From positions 1,860,001 through 1,924,000 of the forward strand of contig NZ_CP117522.1 in assembly GCF_031679605.1 (NCBI RefSeq): a stretch of DNA of 64,000 nucleotides. The letters are read 5' to 3'. The notes beneath the pieces are model-generated. The model did no database searches, was not told where the DNA came from, and saw only the letters and a program-made list of their open reading frames with translations. This document shows positions 33,754 to 43,091 of this stretch, one piece after another. The stretch is from Streptomyces luomodiensis (GTDB taxonomy: Bacteria > Actinomycetota > Actinomycetes > Streptomycetales > Streptomycetaceae). A program made the position numbers and the translations under genes. The stretch's first letter is position 1; the number at the start of each line of letters is the position of its first letter.

Positions 33754-33794
33754 GAAGGGATCCCCGCACCCCGTGCGGGTGCGGGAATCCCTTC
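33754..33794. terminator. Terminator hairpin after DUF4232 gene
   Basis: An 18-bp stem with one mismatch (GAAGGGATCCCCGCACCC against GGGTGCGGGAATCCCTTC) lies between the stop of the DUF4232 gene (33809) and the flavohaemoglobin start. Confidence 0.75.
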
Positions 33795-33808
33795 CGTGTC
33801 CTCGGACG

Positions 33809-34456
33809 TCAGTGTCCGGCGTTGACCGGGCCGATGAAGGTGCCCGGGTGGGTGGCGGCCGACTGGTCCAGCAGCGCGCCGCCGTAGGGCCAGTCCAGCA
33901 CGAGGTTCCGGCGCTCGTTCGGCGGGGTGATGACCACCTGGTTCGGCGCGAACTTCCGGTCGTCGTCGCGGGTCGACGCCAGGAACGTGATGTCGAAGGC
34001 GACCTGCTCGCCGGGGCCGACCGTCACGGGCTTGGGCTTCTCGTTGTCCCGCCGCAGATCCCAGGTCTCGCCGTGCTCGGTCTGGAGCTGGACGCCCGGG
34101 AAGCCGACCATGGAGCAGTCGGCCGAGCCGGTGTTCTTCAGCATCACCAGGACGGTCTGCTGCCCGTCGTTGTTCATGTCCGGGCCGACCTCGGACGCCC
34201 ACGAGGCGTCCAGCTGGCCGGTGGTGCAGCGGCTCGCCGACAAGGAGGTGTCGGCCGCGATGCCCACCTTGGTACCGACCTCGGCACCGGAACCGCCCGA
34301 GTTGCTGGTCGAGGCGACCGCGGATGAGCTCCCCTTGGCATCGTTCCCGGAGTCGCCACTCCCGCAGGCGGTGAGCGAGAGCGCGGCAGCGGCGATCAGC
34401 GACGCGGCGGCGACGGTACGGGTACGGGTACGGCGGAGAACGGTCTTGCGCGACAT
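33809..34456 (-). CDS. DUF4232 lipoprotein
   Basis: A 215-residue lipoprotein: basic N-terminus, hydrophobic stretch and lipobox LTAC (Cys near residue 34), a Ser/Gly linker, then a DUF4232 domain (CTTGQLDAS, LKNTGSADCSMVGFPGVQL, ending in WPYGGALLDQSA). DUF4232 domains are beta-sandwiches of unknown function on actinobacterial surfaces. GGGGGGA precedes the ATG. Followed by a strong terminator. Confidence 0.85.
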   Translation of the reverse strand: MSRKTVLRRTRTRTVAAASLIAAAALSLTACGSGDSGNDAKGSSSAVASTSNSGGSGAEVGTKVGIAADTSLSASRCTTGQLDASWASEVGPDMNNDGQQTVLVMLKNTGSADCSMVGFPGVQLQTEHGETWDLRRDNEKPKPVTVGPGEQVAFDITFLASTRDDDRKFAPNQVVITPPNERRNLVLDWPYGGALLDQSAATHPGTFIGPVNAGH

Positions 34457-34625
34457 GGAATCCCCCCAGGGGTGGTCGAAGTGTGTCCGGGACACGGCGC
34501 GCTTTCCGCGCCTTCCGCGCTTTCCGTCCGGCGTTCCGCGTCCTGGAAACAACTCTGTCCGCCGCCGCTGGCGAACCCCTAACACCCGACTAACACGTCG
34601 CTGGCGCGCCCCTACGTTGCCCAAA

Positions 34626-34646
34626 TGGAAACGGTACCCATTTTCA
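34626..34646. promoter_or_regulatory. Candidate Zur-type palindrome
   Basis: An imperfect 21-bp palindrome, TGGAAACGGTACCCATTTTCA, lies 50 bp before the bL32 paralogue. Streptomyces Zur boxes contain TGAAAATG-type half-sites; the right half fits well and the left half partly. Confidence 0.45.
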
Positions 34647-34696
34647 TATACCGTGTGCGAGACACCACCGACCACATGTGAAAGGGCCCATGCGCC

Positions 34697-34867
34697 ATGG
34701 CCGTCCCCAAGCGGAAGATGTCCCGGAGCAACACCCGCCACCGCCGCGCACAGTGGCGGGCGAGCGCACCGGAGCTGGTGACGCTCACCATCGACGGGCG
34801 CGAACACCGCGTACCACGCCGCCTCGTCCCCGCCTACCGGCGCGGTCTGCTGCGCCCCGAGGACTGA
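34697..34867 (+). CDS. rpmF: 50S ribosomal protein bL32, zinc-independent paralogue
   Basis: A 56-residue protein beginning [20 protein letters not shown], the conserved bL32 N-terminus, followed by ITID-like and [10 protein letters not shown] segments. There is no cysteine at all, so the zinc ribbon of the C+ form is missing. Such C- paralogues replace the zinc-binding copy when zinc is scarce and are usually under Zur. A candidate Zur palindrome is upstream. The ATG follows AAAGGG. Confidence 0.85.
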   Translation: MAVPKRKMSRSNTRHRRAQWRASAPELVTLTIDGREHRVPRRLVPAYRRGLLRPED

Positions 34868-35025
34868 CATCCATAGGAAGCAGGCCGACCATCTCCTTGC
34901 GGCCTCCTTGCGGCGCGGTTTCCACCTTTCGAGTGAACAAAAAGGGATGCCCATCGTATGAGCAGGCCGTCGGCCCAATAGTGAGCGAGGAACAGCTGAC
35001 GGTTCGAAGAAGGGTGACAGCATTC

Positions 35026-35559
35026 ATGCGCACGGAGGCCACCAAGCGGGTCGCACACGTCTTCTCCCTGTTCGACGCCAACGGCAACGGCGTCCTCGAA
35101 GCCGATGACTTCGACCTCATGGCGACCAACGTCACCGAGGCCGCGCCCGACGCGGACGAGGCGGCGAAGGACGCGATGCGCGCGGCGTTCCGCCAGTACT
35201 GGACGACCCTGGTCACGGAACTAGACGCAAACGGCGACGGCAAGATCAGCTACGAGGAGTTCGAAGCCTGCGTGCTCTCGCCCGAGCGCTTCGATGCGAC
35301 GATCGGCGTGTTCGCCGACGCGCTCGCCGCGCTCGGCGACCCGGACGGCGACGGGCTCATCGAACGCCCCGCGTTCGTCGCGCTGATGCGGGCGATCGGG
35401 TTCCACGACGCGAACATCGAAGCGCTCTTCGACGCCTTCGGCCCCTCGGACGCGGACCGGATCAAGGTGACGACCTGGGTCGCCGGGATCAAGGACTACT
35501 ACGCCCCGGACAAGGGGGGCATCGCGGGTGACCTCCTGGTTCCGGGGACGGCGGGCTGA
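35026..35559 (+). CDS. EF-hand calcium-binding protein
   Basis: A 177-residue calexcitin-like protein. Three good EF-hand loops: DANGNGVLEADD (17-28), DANGDGKISYEE (67-78) and DPDGDGLIERPA (105-116); the fourth (about 140) is degenerate. Acidic and soluble, like the Streptomyces Cab proteins, which buffer or sense calcium in development. The ATG at 35026 lies behind GAAGAAGGG; an in-frame GTG at 34981 would add 15 residues. Confidence 0.85.
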   Translation: MRTEATKRVAHVFSLFDANGNGVLEADDFDLMATNVTEAAPDADEAAKDAMRAAFRQYWTTLVTELDANGDGKISYEEFEACVLSPERFDATIGVFADALAALGDPDGDGLIERPAFVALMRAIGFHDANIEALFDAFGPSDADRIKVTTWVAGIKDYYAPDKGGIAGDLLVPGTAG

Positions 35560-35604
35560 CCACGCGCGCGGTGGTCAGCGCCTCCGGTCCGCTCCCCCGT
35601 GGGC

Positions 35605-36900
35605 TCAGTCTGCGTGGACCGTGTCCGTCTGGTCCGGGATGACACTGCCGTCCTGCCGCCGCACCGGACCCGGCGTGCCGTCGGGGTTCGTGTAGCCCGT
35701 GGTGGAGCAGGGGTAGACGGCTTCCTTGCGTGGCAGCGGCTCGATGAACATGGGGTTGATCAGCCAGGTGCCGTTCGCGTTGTCGTAGGCCCGGCACATG
35801 ATCTCGTTCTTGTTCCGGTTGAGGACCAGGCCCGCGCCGGTGGCGTCGCCGACCATCGTCACATCGGTGTCGGCGTCGCCCGCGCCGATCACCAGGCGCT
35901 TCTCAGGGGCCTGCCGCTTCCAGGCGGCAGGCCCCGTGACATCGAAGGCCTTCTCGTTGAGCCAGCAGCGCTTGCCCTCGATGTACGGCATGACCGCGCC
36001 CTTGCTGTCGGGTTCGCCACCGCACCCCTCCTGGGTGTAGGTGATCCGCCCCTGACGGTCGAGCAGGTTGCGGATGGCGAGGACGTGTTCGCGGTCGACG
36101 CCGACGCCAGGTGCCCAGGCGTTGGTGACCGGTGTGCTGCCGGCGGAATCCACCCACACCTCGAAGCCCGCCTTCTTCAGGACCCGGATCAGGTCCTTGA
36201 TCTGCGGGTTGTAGCGAGCATAGGCGTGCAGGGTGTGGCTGCCGACCCGCTGTGTGGCGCCGATGGGCGCGGCCAGCGCCTCGGCCCGGGACTTCCGCGC
36301 GTAGGAGGTGACCTCGGCTTCGGTGTGGCCCGCGAACAGCTGGGGCACCCAGGCGTACTGGGGAAGTGTCCGGCGGCTGTTCCACGTGCCCGCGAAGGCC
36401 TTGTGGCCGTTCATCAAGGTGGCCTCGCTGCGGATGGAGAAGATCTCGTCCGTGCAGGCGGTGTTGGTGGACGTCGGCAGTGGCGCGCCGACGGGCACGT
36501 CCGTGCCACATGCCTCGGTCAGGGTCCGGTCGGCTTCCTCGGTCAGCCAGGGACTGGTGTCGGACCAGTGCGCCGGTCGCAGGATCTTGTCGTGCTTGAG
36601 AGCCCAGGCGATGGCGAGGTCGGTGATGTCGTTCTTGGAGACGGTGTTGTCCCAGTCGAAGGCGGCGACCGGCCGCTCCCCGTCACGCAGATGCGGGTTA
36701 CCGCACGTGCCGTGCTCGTCGATCACTCGCTGAAGCTGCTCCCTGTTGTCCCCGTACCACGCGAGCGAGGTGGACAGGCGGGGGCAGTGCGCCCGTCCGG
36801 CGACGGTCTCCGCCGCGTAGGTCGGGCTCGCTGGGACCAGGGACGTCAGGGCGACGACCGACGCCAGCCCGAGGGCGGCACCCAGGGAAGCAGTGCGCAT
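35605..36900 (-). CDS. Secreted HAD-superfamily phosphatase
   Basis: A 431-residue exported protein. Signal peptide residues 1-30, cleavage near TYA. HAD motif I is FDWDNTVSKND near residue 80 (DxDxT); motif II/III elements are in VWVDSAGST and motif IV in VIGAGDADTDVTMVGD. Overall it resembles phosphorylcholine phosphatases, so a role in releasing phosphate from choline phosphate or similar esters is inferred. AAGGAGAG precedes the ATG. Confidence 0.82.
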   Translation of the reverse strand: MRTASLGAALGLASVVALTSLVPASPTYAAETVAGRAHCPRLSTSLAWYGDNREQLQRVIDEHGTCGNPHLRDGERPVAAFDWDNTVSKNDITDLAIAWALKHDKILRPAHWSDTSPWLTEEADRTLTEACGTDVPVGAPLPTSTNTACTDEIFSIRSEATLMNGHKAFAGTWNSRRTLPQYAWVPQLFAGHTEAEVTSYARKSRAEALAAPIGATQRVGSHTLHAYARYNPQIKDLIRVLKKAGFEVWVDSAGSTPVTNAWAPGVGVDREHVLAIRNLLDRQGRITYTQEGCGGEPDSKGAVMPYIEGKRCWLNEKAFDVTGPAAWKRQAPEKRLVIGAGDADTDVTMVGDATGAGLVLNRNKNEIMCRAYDNANGTWLINPMFIEPLPRKEAVYPCSTTGYTNPDGTPGPVRRQDGSVIPDQTDTVHAD

Positions 36901-36984
36901 GCGGCGGCTCTCCTTCGTTCGAGAACGGTGCGGATGGTAGGCCGTCTCGCACCGTACCCCGGCCTGGGTGGCTCCCGGTAACGG

Positions 36985-37027
36985 CGCGGGCCGCCCCCTC
37001 ACATGGGCGTGCGGAGGGCGGCCCGCG
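36985..37027. terminator. Terminator hairpin after DUF3500 gene
   Basis: A 12-bp stem (CGCGGGCCGCCC and its complement) with a 19-nt loop lies 9 bp beyond the DUF3500 stop (37036), before the HAD gene on the same strand. Confidence 0.6.
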
Positions 37028-37035
37028 GAGGGTTT

Positions 37036-38379
37036 TCAGCGGTGGTGAGGCGAGGTCAGATAGTGCTGGCGGATGAGTTCCTTGCCGTAGTCGTTGCCGT
37101 TGGGGGTACGGATGACGGAGTGCACATGCTTCTGGGTGGGGGCACCGCCCTGGCTCGCGCCGTACGCGCCGGCGAGGGGGCCGGGTGACTGGCAGTCCAC
37201 CTCGACCCAGACGACGGGACTGTGCACGCGGACGTAGAAGGCGTCGTCGTCGCCGGTTCCGCCGGCCCAGGTGACGTACGTGTCGTCCAGGTGCCCCCGC
37301 ACCTCCGCCATCCTCACCTTCGCGGCATCGGCCTTGGCCCGCCCCACGAAGGCCTCGACGATACCGAGCAGCTTCTTCCGCTGCGCGCCGGTGAGCCCGT
37401 TGCCGCGCAGACCCGTGTACTCCTGGACCGCGTTGTCGGAGAAGGCCCCCGCCTTCATCGACTCGTTCGACTTGGTCGAGGACTCGATCGCGACCGCCCG
37501 CTGTGCCTCGGTCAGCGAGTTGATGAACGCGAGACTGGCCACGACCTCCTCGTGGCACACGGCCACCGTCTCGCCGTCGATCTCCATCGAGGTGGGTTCC
37601 GAGCCCCAGAAGCAGGGGCTCATCACGACCTGGTCGCCGAGCACGAAGTAATTGATGACCAAGTGGTGACCGTCGAACTGGAAGCCCCAGGGCTCGGTGT
37701 CCGAGGGAGTGCCCAGCACGGTCCAGTAGTAGGCGTCCTCGTTGAACCGGTCGGTGCTGTCGATGGCCTCGCCCGCGGCCTGGTTGATACGGCGGATCTT
37801 CTCCGTGGTCTCCAGGCCGTCGGCGCTCAGCGCCGCCTCCAGCAGGGCCGTGCCCAGGTCCTTCTGCGTGTCGGTCAGATCGGTGAGGGAAACGCCTTGG
37901 CGTTCGTACCCGTCGACATTGCTCCACAGCCGCCACTCCGTGGAGTGGACGGTGAACTGGGTCGCGGACCTCTGGTCGTCGGTCAGGCCGGCCAGGAAGG
38001 CTTGCGCGGCGGCGACGACGGGGGCGGTGGCGACGCCGGTGGAGTGGATGGTGAAGAGGTCGTCGATCCGCTTGCCGTCAGTGGTCAGGCCGAAGAAGTC
38101 CTCGGTGATCGACTGGTTGCCGGGTCCTCCCGCACCGCCGCCCGGGGGCCCGGTGGGGGCTTCGCTCGGGGTGGGGCTCGCCGTGGCGTCGGCCGTGCCG
38201 GTGGTGTCGTCGGCCAGCGCCGTCCAGGCACTGGCGCCGCCCATCGTCGCGACGGCCGTGGCGCCGGACGCGAAGAAGACCTTGCGCATGAAGTTGCGGC
38301 GGCTCGCGTCGGCGCGGTGGGCGGCCTCGGCCACGTGTCGCGGTTTCTCCCCGGACTCACCGGTGTCGAGCTCGGACAT
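37036..38379 (-). CDS. DUF3500 protein with Tat signal
   Basis: A 447-residue protein with a twin-arginine signal (SRRNFMRKVFFASG, residues about 31-44), a Thr/Pro/Gly linker and a DUF3500 domain: FLAGLTDDQRSATQF, EWRLWSNVDGY, then FQFDGHHLVINY and LRGNGLTGAQRKKLL. The domain's activity is unknown; conserved His/Asp residues suggest a metal- or haem-containing enzyme, which is inference. AAGGGAG precedes the ATG at 38379. Confidence 0.8.
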   Translation of the reverse strand: MSELDTGESGEKPRHVAEAAHRADASRRNFMRKVFFASGATAVATMGGASAWTALADDTTGTADATASPTPSEAPTGPPGGGAGGPGNQSITEDFFGLTTDGKRIDDLFTIHSTGVATAPVVAAAQAFLAGLTDDQRSATQFTVHSTEWRLWSNVDGYERQGVSLTDLTDTQKDLGTALLEAALSADGLETTEKIRRINQAAGEAIDSTDRFNEDAYYWTVLGTPSDTEPWGFQFDGHHLVINYFVLGDQVVMSPCFWGSEPTSMEIDGETVAVCHEEVVASLAFINSLTEAQRAVAIESSTKSNESMKAGAFSDNAVQEYTGLRGNGLTGAQRKKLLGIVEAFVGRAKADAAKVRMAEVRGHLDDTYVTWAGGTGDDDAFYVRVHSPVVWVEVDCQSPGPLAGAYGASQGGAPTQKHVHSVIRTPNGNDYGKELIRQHYLTSPHHR

Positions 38380-38562
38380 GGTCGCCCGCTCCCTTCGTGA
38401 GGTGGCACGTCCCTGGTGGACCGGCCATCGGGGGTACACCTTGACGGACGTAACTGAGGCTGAGCTGAGGGCGGTTCGCGACCGGCCACCCGAAGAAGGA
38501 CTCCGTTCACCGGCTTGGGTTCACCCGCTTCCGTTCGCCGGCTTCCATTCACCCGCTTCCGT

Positions 38563-40029
38563 TCAATACCGAGCACCGTCGCCGGAGCGGTGGAGCGTCA
38601 CCGTGAACTCCGTGTGTCCCGGCTCGCTTCGGACGCCGATGTCACCGCCGTGCGCCTGAGTGATCGCCGCGGCGATGGCCAGGCCCAGGCCCGAGCCACC
38701 GCCCTGGCCGGCCGACCGGGAGCGGGAGGTGTCGGCGCGGGTGAAACGATCGAAGACGGACGGAAGGAGGTCGGGCGGGATGCCGGGGCCATCGTCCCGT
38801 ACCCGGATCACACGGCGTGCGCATGTCGCCTCCACGGCGACGGCGACCCTGGTGCCGGGCGGGGTGTGCACCCGGGCGTTGGCCAGCAGGTTGGCGACCA
38901 CTTGGTGGAGCCTGTCCGGGTCGCCGGTCACCGAGGCCGGTTCGTCGAGGTGGAGCGAGAGTTGCCAGTCGTGGCCGGTCCCGGCGGCCCGCGCGTCCCA
39001 TACCGCCTCGGCGACCAGTGTCGCGAGGTTGACCTCCGTGGCCCGTAGCGGCCGTCCCTCGTCGAGGCGGGCGAGCAGCAGCAGATCCTCCACGAGCCCG
39101 GTCATGCGGGCGGACTGCGCCGACACGCGGCGCCACGCCCGAGCCGGTTCGATCTTCGTGCCGCCCTGGTTCATGAGCTCGGCGTATCCGGCGATGGACG
39201 CCAGCGGTGTGCGCAGTTCGTGGCTGGCGTCGGCGAGGAAGCGGCGCATGCGGTCCTCGCTGCGTTGCCGTTCGGCCAGCGAGGACTCGACCCGGTCGAT
39301 CAGGTGGTTGAGCGCGGCGCCCACCTGTCCGGCTTCGGTACGGATGTCGGTGTCCCCGGCGGGGACCCGGGTGAGCCCCGTGACCTCGCCACGGTCCAGC
39401 GGTGCCCGCGCGACCTCGGCGGCGGTGTCGGCCACCCGGCCGAGCGGCCGCAGCTGGCGGCGTATGACCACCGCGCAGGCGGCACCCGCGGCGGCGAGCC
39501 CGACAGAGGCGATCACGGCCTCGGTCGCGACCACGTCGCTCAGCGTGTCCTGGACGGCGTCCGTGGGGAGCCCGGCCAGCACCGGAGGGCCGCCGCCGCG
39601 GGCGGCGGTGATCCGGTAGGTGCCGAGGCCGGGGAGGGTACGGGTGTGGAGCGTGCCGTCCGAGGTGATCCCGTGCAGAGCCGCGCGCTGGGCGGCGGTG
39701 AGGGGCCGATGGCGGCCGTTCGAGGTCACCACCTCGGCGGCGGTGACCTCGCCGTCGACCAGCCGGGCGGCGACGGTGCCGATGGGCTGGCCGCGCTCGT
39801 TGAGGAAACCCAGGTCCGTCGGATCTCCCGCGCGCCGTTGCAGACCGCCCTGACTGCGCTCGGCCGCGTCCCGCACCCGCTGGTCCAACTCGGCGTACAG
39901 ATGGGAGCGTTGGACGAACACGGTGGCGAGCGCCATCGCCACGCACACCACCGCCAAGGTCACGGTGGTGAACAACACCAGCCTGGCCCGGAGCGTCCGC
40001 GCGCCCAGGCCCGCACTCCGGACCCTCAT
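38563..40029 (-). CDS. Sensor histidine kinase
   Basis: A 488-residue membrane kinase: TM1 (about 15-38), extracytoplasmic domain (about 40-180), TM2 (about 185-205), HAMP, HisKA with the phospho-His in ADASHELRTPL, and HATPase with N box NLLANARVH, G1 DDGPGIPP and G2 GGGSGLGLAI. The signal is unknown. The ATG overlaps the response-regulator stop (ATGA), so the two form one operon. Confidence 0.9.
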   Translation of the reverse strand: MRVRSAGLGARTLRARLVLFTTVTLAVVCVAMALATVFVQRSHLYAELDQRVRDAAERSQGGLQRRAGDPTDLGFLNERGQPIGTVAARLVDGEVTAAEVVTSNGRHRPLTAAQRAALHGITSDGTLHTRTLPGLGTYRITAARGGGPPVLAGLPTDAVQDTLSDVVATEAVIASVGLAAAGAACAVVIRRQLRPLGRVADTAAEVARAPLDRGEVTGLTRVPAGDTDIRTEAGQVGAALNHLIDRVESSLAERQRSEDRMRRFLADASHELRTPLASIAGYAELMNQGGTKIEPARAWRRVSAQSARMTGLVEDLLLLARLDEGRPLRATEVNLATLVAEAVWDARAAGTGHDWQLSLHLDEPASVTGDPDRLHQVVANLLANARVHTPPGTRVAVAVEATCARRVIRVRDDGPGIPPDLLPSVFDRFTRADTSRSRSAGQGGGSGLGLAIAAAITQAHGGDIGVRSEPGHTEFTVTLHRSGDGARY

Positions 40030-40748
40030 CTCCCCTGGCTCGCGGCCCTGATGACGTATCCGGCGCCACGCACCGTGTGGATCATCGGAGCCCGCCCCTT
40101 GTCGATCTTGCCACGCAGGCTGTAGACGTAGACCTCGACCAGGTTGCCCTCGCTCTCGAACGAGCTGCTCCACACGTGGTTGAGGATCTGCGCCTTACTG
40201 AGCACCTGCCGCGGGTGGCTCATCAGGAAACACAGCAGGTCGAACTCCTTGGCGGTGAGCGCGATGGACTCCCCGCCGCGCCGCACCTGCCGGGTCTTCT
40301 CGGCCAGCACCAGATCGCCGAGCACCCGCACGGACTCGCCCTCGGCCGCCTCGGCTCCGGTGCGGCGCAGCAGTCCCCGCAGCCGCAGCATGACCTCCTC
40401 CACGGAGAACGGCTTGGTCACGTAGTCGTCCGCGCCCGCCGACAGCCCGTCGAGGCGGTGCTCCAGCGCGTCGCGGGCGGTGAGCATCAGCACGGGCAGC
40501 TTCGCGTTCTCGTACCGCAGCGTTCGCAGCACCCGCAGGCCGTCGAGGTCGGGCAGCATCCAGTCCAGGACGACGGCGTGGGGGGCGCAGCCGCGCGCGA
40601 GCGCCAGCGCGCTGTGCCCATCCCGCGCCAGGAACGGCTGCCAGCCCGCCTCGACGGCCGCCCACGACAGCAGCTCGGCCAGTTCGGGCTCATCGTCCAC
40701 AATCAGTACTCGGACCGCACCTTCGCGGGTCCCGCAGGCAGCAGACAT
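40026..40748 (-). CDS. OmpR/PhoB-family response regulator
   Basis: A 240-residue regulator: receiver domain with VDDEPE near residue 15, phospho-acceptor Asp in VVLDWMLPD and Lys in TKPFS, then a winged-helix domain (LTAKEFDLLCFLMSHPRQVLS and VRGAGYVIR). The ATG at 40748 gives a normal length; a GTG at 40769 is possible. Partner of the adjacent histidine kinase; targets unknown. Confidence 0.88.
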   Translation of the reverse strand: MSAACGTREGAVRVLIVDDEPELAELLSWAAVEAGWQPFLARDGHSALALARGCAPHAVVLDWMLPDLDGLRVLRTLRYENAKLPVLMLTARDALEHRLDGLSAGADDYVTKPFSVEEVMLRLRGLLRRTGAEAAEGESVRVLGDLVLAEKTRQVRRGGESIALTAKEFDLLCFLMSHPRQVLSKAQILNHVWSSSFESEGNLVEVYVYSLRGKIDKGRAPMIHTVRGAGYVIRAASQGR

Positions 40749-40815
40749 GCCCCGACTCTGCCGCGACACCCTGTGATTCGTCTGTGGTCCGCCTGGGTCC
40801 GGGCCATGCTCGGTG

Positions 40816-40988
40816 GCCGGTCAGGCGTTCCGGCTGCCGGTCAGGGTCTCGGAAGCCGGTCCAGCGCCCCGATAGCCGGTCAGGCGTCTCGGAAGCCGGT
40901 CCAGGCGTCCCGGTAGCCGGTCCAGGCGTCCCGGTAGCCGGTCAGACGTCTCGGTGGCCTGGTCCAGGCGTCTGGTGGCCAGGCGCCC
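40816..40988. repeat. About eight imperfect 20-21-bp tandem repeats
   Basis: Units built on GCCGGTCMRGCGTCYCGGWA (19-21 bp) are repeated about eight times; two adjacent copies are identical (GCCGGTCCAGGCGTCCCGGTA). They fill the gap between the two-component operon and the FUSC gene stop (40998). Some of it may fold, but no simple terminator is evident. Confidence 0.75.
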
Positions 40989-40997
40989 CCGGGCGCG

Positions 40998-43091
40998 TCA
41001 GGCCGCGCGGCCCATCGCCACCCGCTCCAGGCGCTCCACCGAGGTCACCGTCTGGAGGCACGCGGTCAGCGCACGGCTGCGGGCGTGCGAGATGCCGTCG
41101 GGGGCCGTCGGGTCGGTGAGCTGGGCGAGGCGGCCGTCGCTCGCGACGCGGTCGAAGGCCTCGCGCAGGTCGCCGGTGCGCAGCGGGGCGTCGAGGGCGA
41201 GATCCTCGGCGAGCCGGTCGAGGTGGTCCCGGACCTCGGCCGCGAACAGCGCCGTCTCCGGCACGGCGTCCGACCGGGTGCGTGGCAGGTTGCCGTACAC
41301 GAGGGCGGCGGCGCGGCCCACGTCGAAGACGGCGGACTGGATGGCCGCCAGCTCGGTGGCGCTCCAGCGGGCGCGGTGGCTGCGCGGCTCGTGGGCGAGG
41401 CTGCCGATGGCGGCCTCGAGCCGTTCGCGGGTCTGCCGGGCGCGGTCGCGCAGGGTGCCGAGCCCGGCGGGGTCCACGGCACCGACCCGGGCGTACCCCT
41501 CCAGCAGGGCGCCGAACAGGTCGCGCTGTGCCTCGACCCAGCGGGCGAGCAGCTCGGGCAGCCGGTTGTGGTGGTACGTCGGCAGGATCAGGAAGATCAC
41601 CATGCCTACCAGCGCGCCCACCACCGTGTCGGCAGCCCGGCCCCAGGCGGCCTCCGCGGCCGGGTACAGGCCGATGCCGCCGATGAGGAAGACGATCCAG
41701 GCGGTGATGAAGATGTTCAGCACCCACTGGCCCATGAGCAGGACGTAGAAGGCCAGCAGGGCGAGCACGGTGGCGGCGACGACCATCGCGTCGTGGTTCC
41801 AGACGTCCGGCAGCAGCAGCACCCAGGCCGCGACGCCACCGATGACGGAACCGGCGGACCGGCCCCAGCCGCGGGTGAGGGTGTGCCCGTAGTCGGGGAA
41901 GAGGACCAAAATCGTGGTGAGCGCGGCCCAGAAGCCGTGGGAGGGCAGGCCGTGTCCGCCGAAGTCGCCGATCCAGCGGCCGATCGCCTCGCCGGCGGCG
42001 GCGCCCACGGCCAGCCGGATGGAGTTCATGAACAGCGGGGCGCCGGGGCGCAGCTCCGCGGCCAGCCGCTGCCGGCCGAAGCGGGCCGCGCCGGCGGGGA
42101 AGCCGACGAGGTGCTGTTCGCCCATCTCGAACTCACCGGGCCGATCGGAGCGGCGCAGCGTGTAGCGGGCGATGTCGAGGGCCTCGGCAAGCCGCGGAAG
42201 CACCAGGTCCGCTTCCGCTCCCCGCCAGTGTTCCAGCTCCCGCGCGGGGGCGCCGAAGGCGGCGTCCAGGTCGGTGGCGCGACCGCTGCGGACGGCCGCC
42301 GCGACGGCGTTCAGCGTCGCGGCCACGGCCGTGCGCGGCACGTCCGTGGCGTGCGCGGTCATCTTCAGGGCCCGGCGGACCTCCTCGGCGGCGCCGTACA
42401 GGGCGAAGAGCGGGCCCGCGGGGCGCCGGGCGAAGGCCGGCAGCACGCCGAGCGCGGTGCGGGCGAGGGTGAACGGCGTCGACGGCAGCCGGCCCGCCGA
42501 GCCCGCGGCGGCGTACCCGGCGAGGGCGCTGTAGAGGGCCGCGAGGCTGCGGCGCTGGTTGTGGTGGCGCGGACCGTACGGTGGGAGGAACTGGGCGACG
42601 ACGACCATGCCGGCGCCGACCGCGATCCAGCGGGCCATGATCAGGCCCTGGTCAACACCGGGCGAGAGGTCCGCGGTGATCATCGCGCCGATCACCACCA
42701 GGCAGGCGCGGATTCCGGGGACCACGCCGAACGCGCGCCACAGGCCGGCGACGTACGCGCCGACGAACAGGACGGGGAGGACCCACCAGCCCAGCTCGTG
42801 CAGGTACACGCCCGCGAACACCGCGGCGGTGAAGGCGGCACCACTGATCAGACTGAGGGAGAAGCGGTTGCGGGTGGCGGGGAGGATCGTGCAGATGCCG
42901 CAGATGAAGGTGCCCACCATCATCATGGCCCACGCCATGCGGTCGTCGATGGCCCAGCCGATGACCGAGCCCGCGACCAGGGCGACGGTGGCCCGCGCCA
43001 GGGCCCGGGGTTCACACCACCTGCGTTCGACTCGCGTCGCCGCCGCCAGGGTGTGGGCGACGGACGACCACCACATCGTGCCTGCATACAT
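40998..43091 (-). CDS. FUSC-family membrane protein
   Basis: A 697-residue inner-membrane protein with the two-halved FUSC layout: an N-terminal bundle of about six helices (residues 30-170), a helical cytoplasmic region, a second bundle (about 355-515, with FWAALTTILVLFPDYG and a GWGRSAGSVIGG-type motif), and a C-terminal helical domain. Relatives are efflux pumps for aromatic acids (AaeB-like). The ATG at 43091 lies inside a perfect palindrome; an ATG at 43076 is an alternative. Confidence 0.82.
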   Translation of the reverse strand: MYAGTMWWSSVAHTLAAATRVERRWCEPRALARATVALVAGSVIGWAIDDRMAWAMMMVGTFICGICTILPATRNRFSLSLISGAAFTAAVFAGVYLHELGWWVLPVLFVGAYVAGLWRAFGVVPGIRACLVVIGAMITADLSPGVDQGLIMARWIAVGAGMVVVAQFLPPYGPRHHNQRRSLAALYSALAGYAAAGSAGRLPSTPFTLARTALGVLPAFARRPAGPLFALYGAAEEVRRALKMTAHATDVPRTAVAATLNAVAAAVRSGRATDLDAAFGAPARELEHWRGAEADLVLPRLAEALDIARYTLRRSDRPGEFEMGEQHLVGFPAGAARFGRQRLAAELRPGAPLFMNSIRLAVGAAAGEAIGRWIGDFGGHGLPSHGFWAALTTILVLFPDYGHTLTRGWGRSAGSVIGGVAAWVLLLPDVWNHDAMVVAATVLALLAFYVLLMGQWVLNIFITAWIVFLIGGIGLYPAAEAAWGRAADTVVGALVGMVIFLILPTYHHNRLPELLARWVEAQRDLFGALLEGYARVGAVDPAGLGTLRDRARQTRERLEAAIGSLAHEPRSHRARWSATELAAIQSAVFDVGRAAALVYGNLPRTRSDAVPETALFAAEVRDHLDRLAEDLALDAPLRTGDLREAFDRVASDGRLAQLTDPTAPDGISHARSRALTACLQTVTSVERLERVAMGRAA

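Noticed and set aside
33687..34202. N-terminal extension of the flavohaemoglobin
   Set aside because: It crosses a terminator and the DUF4232 gene; the GTG at 33686 has a good ribosome-binding site and gives the standard length.
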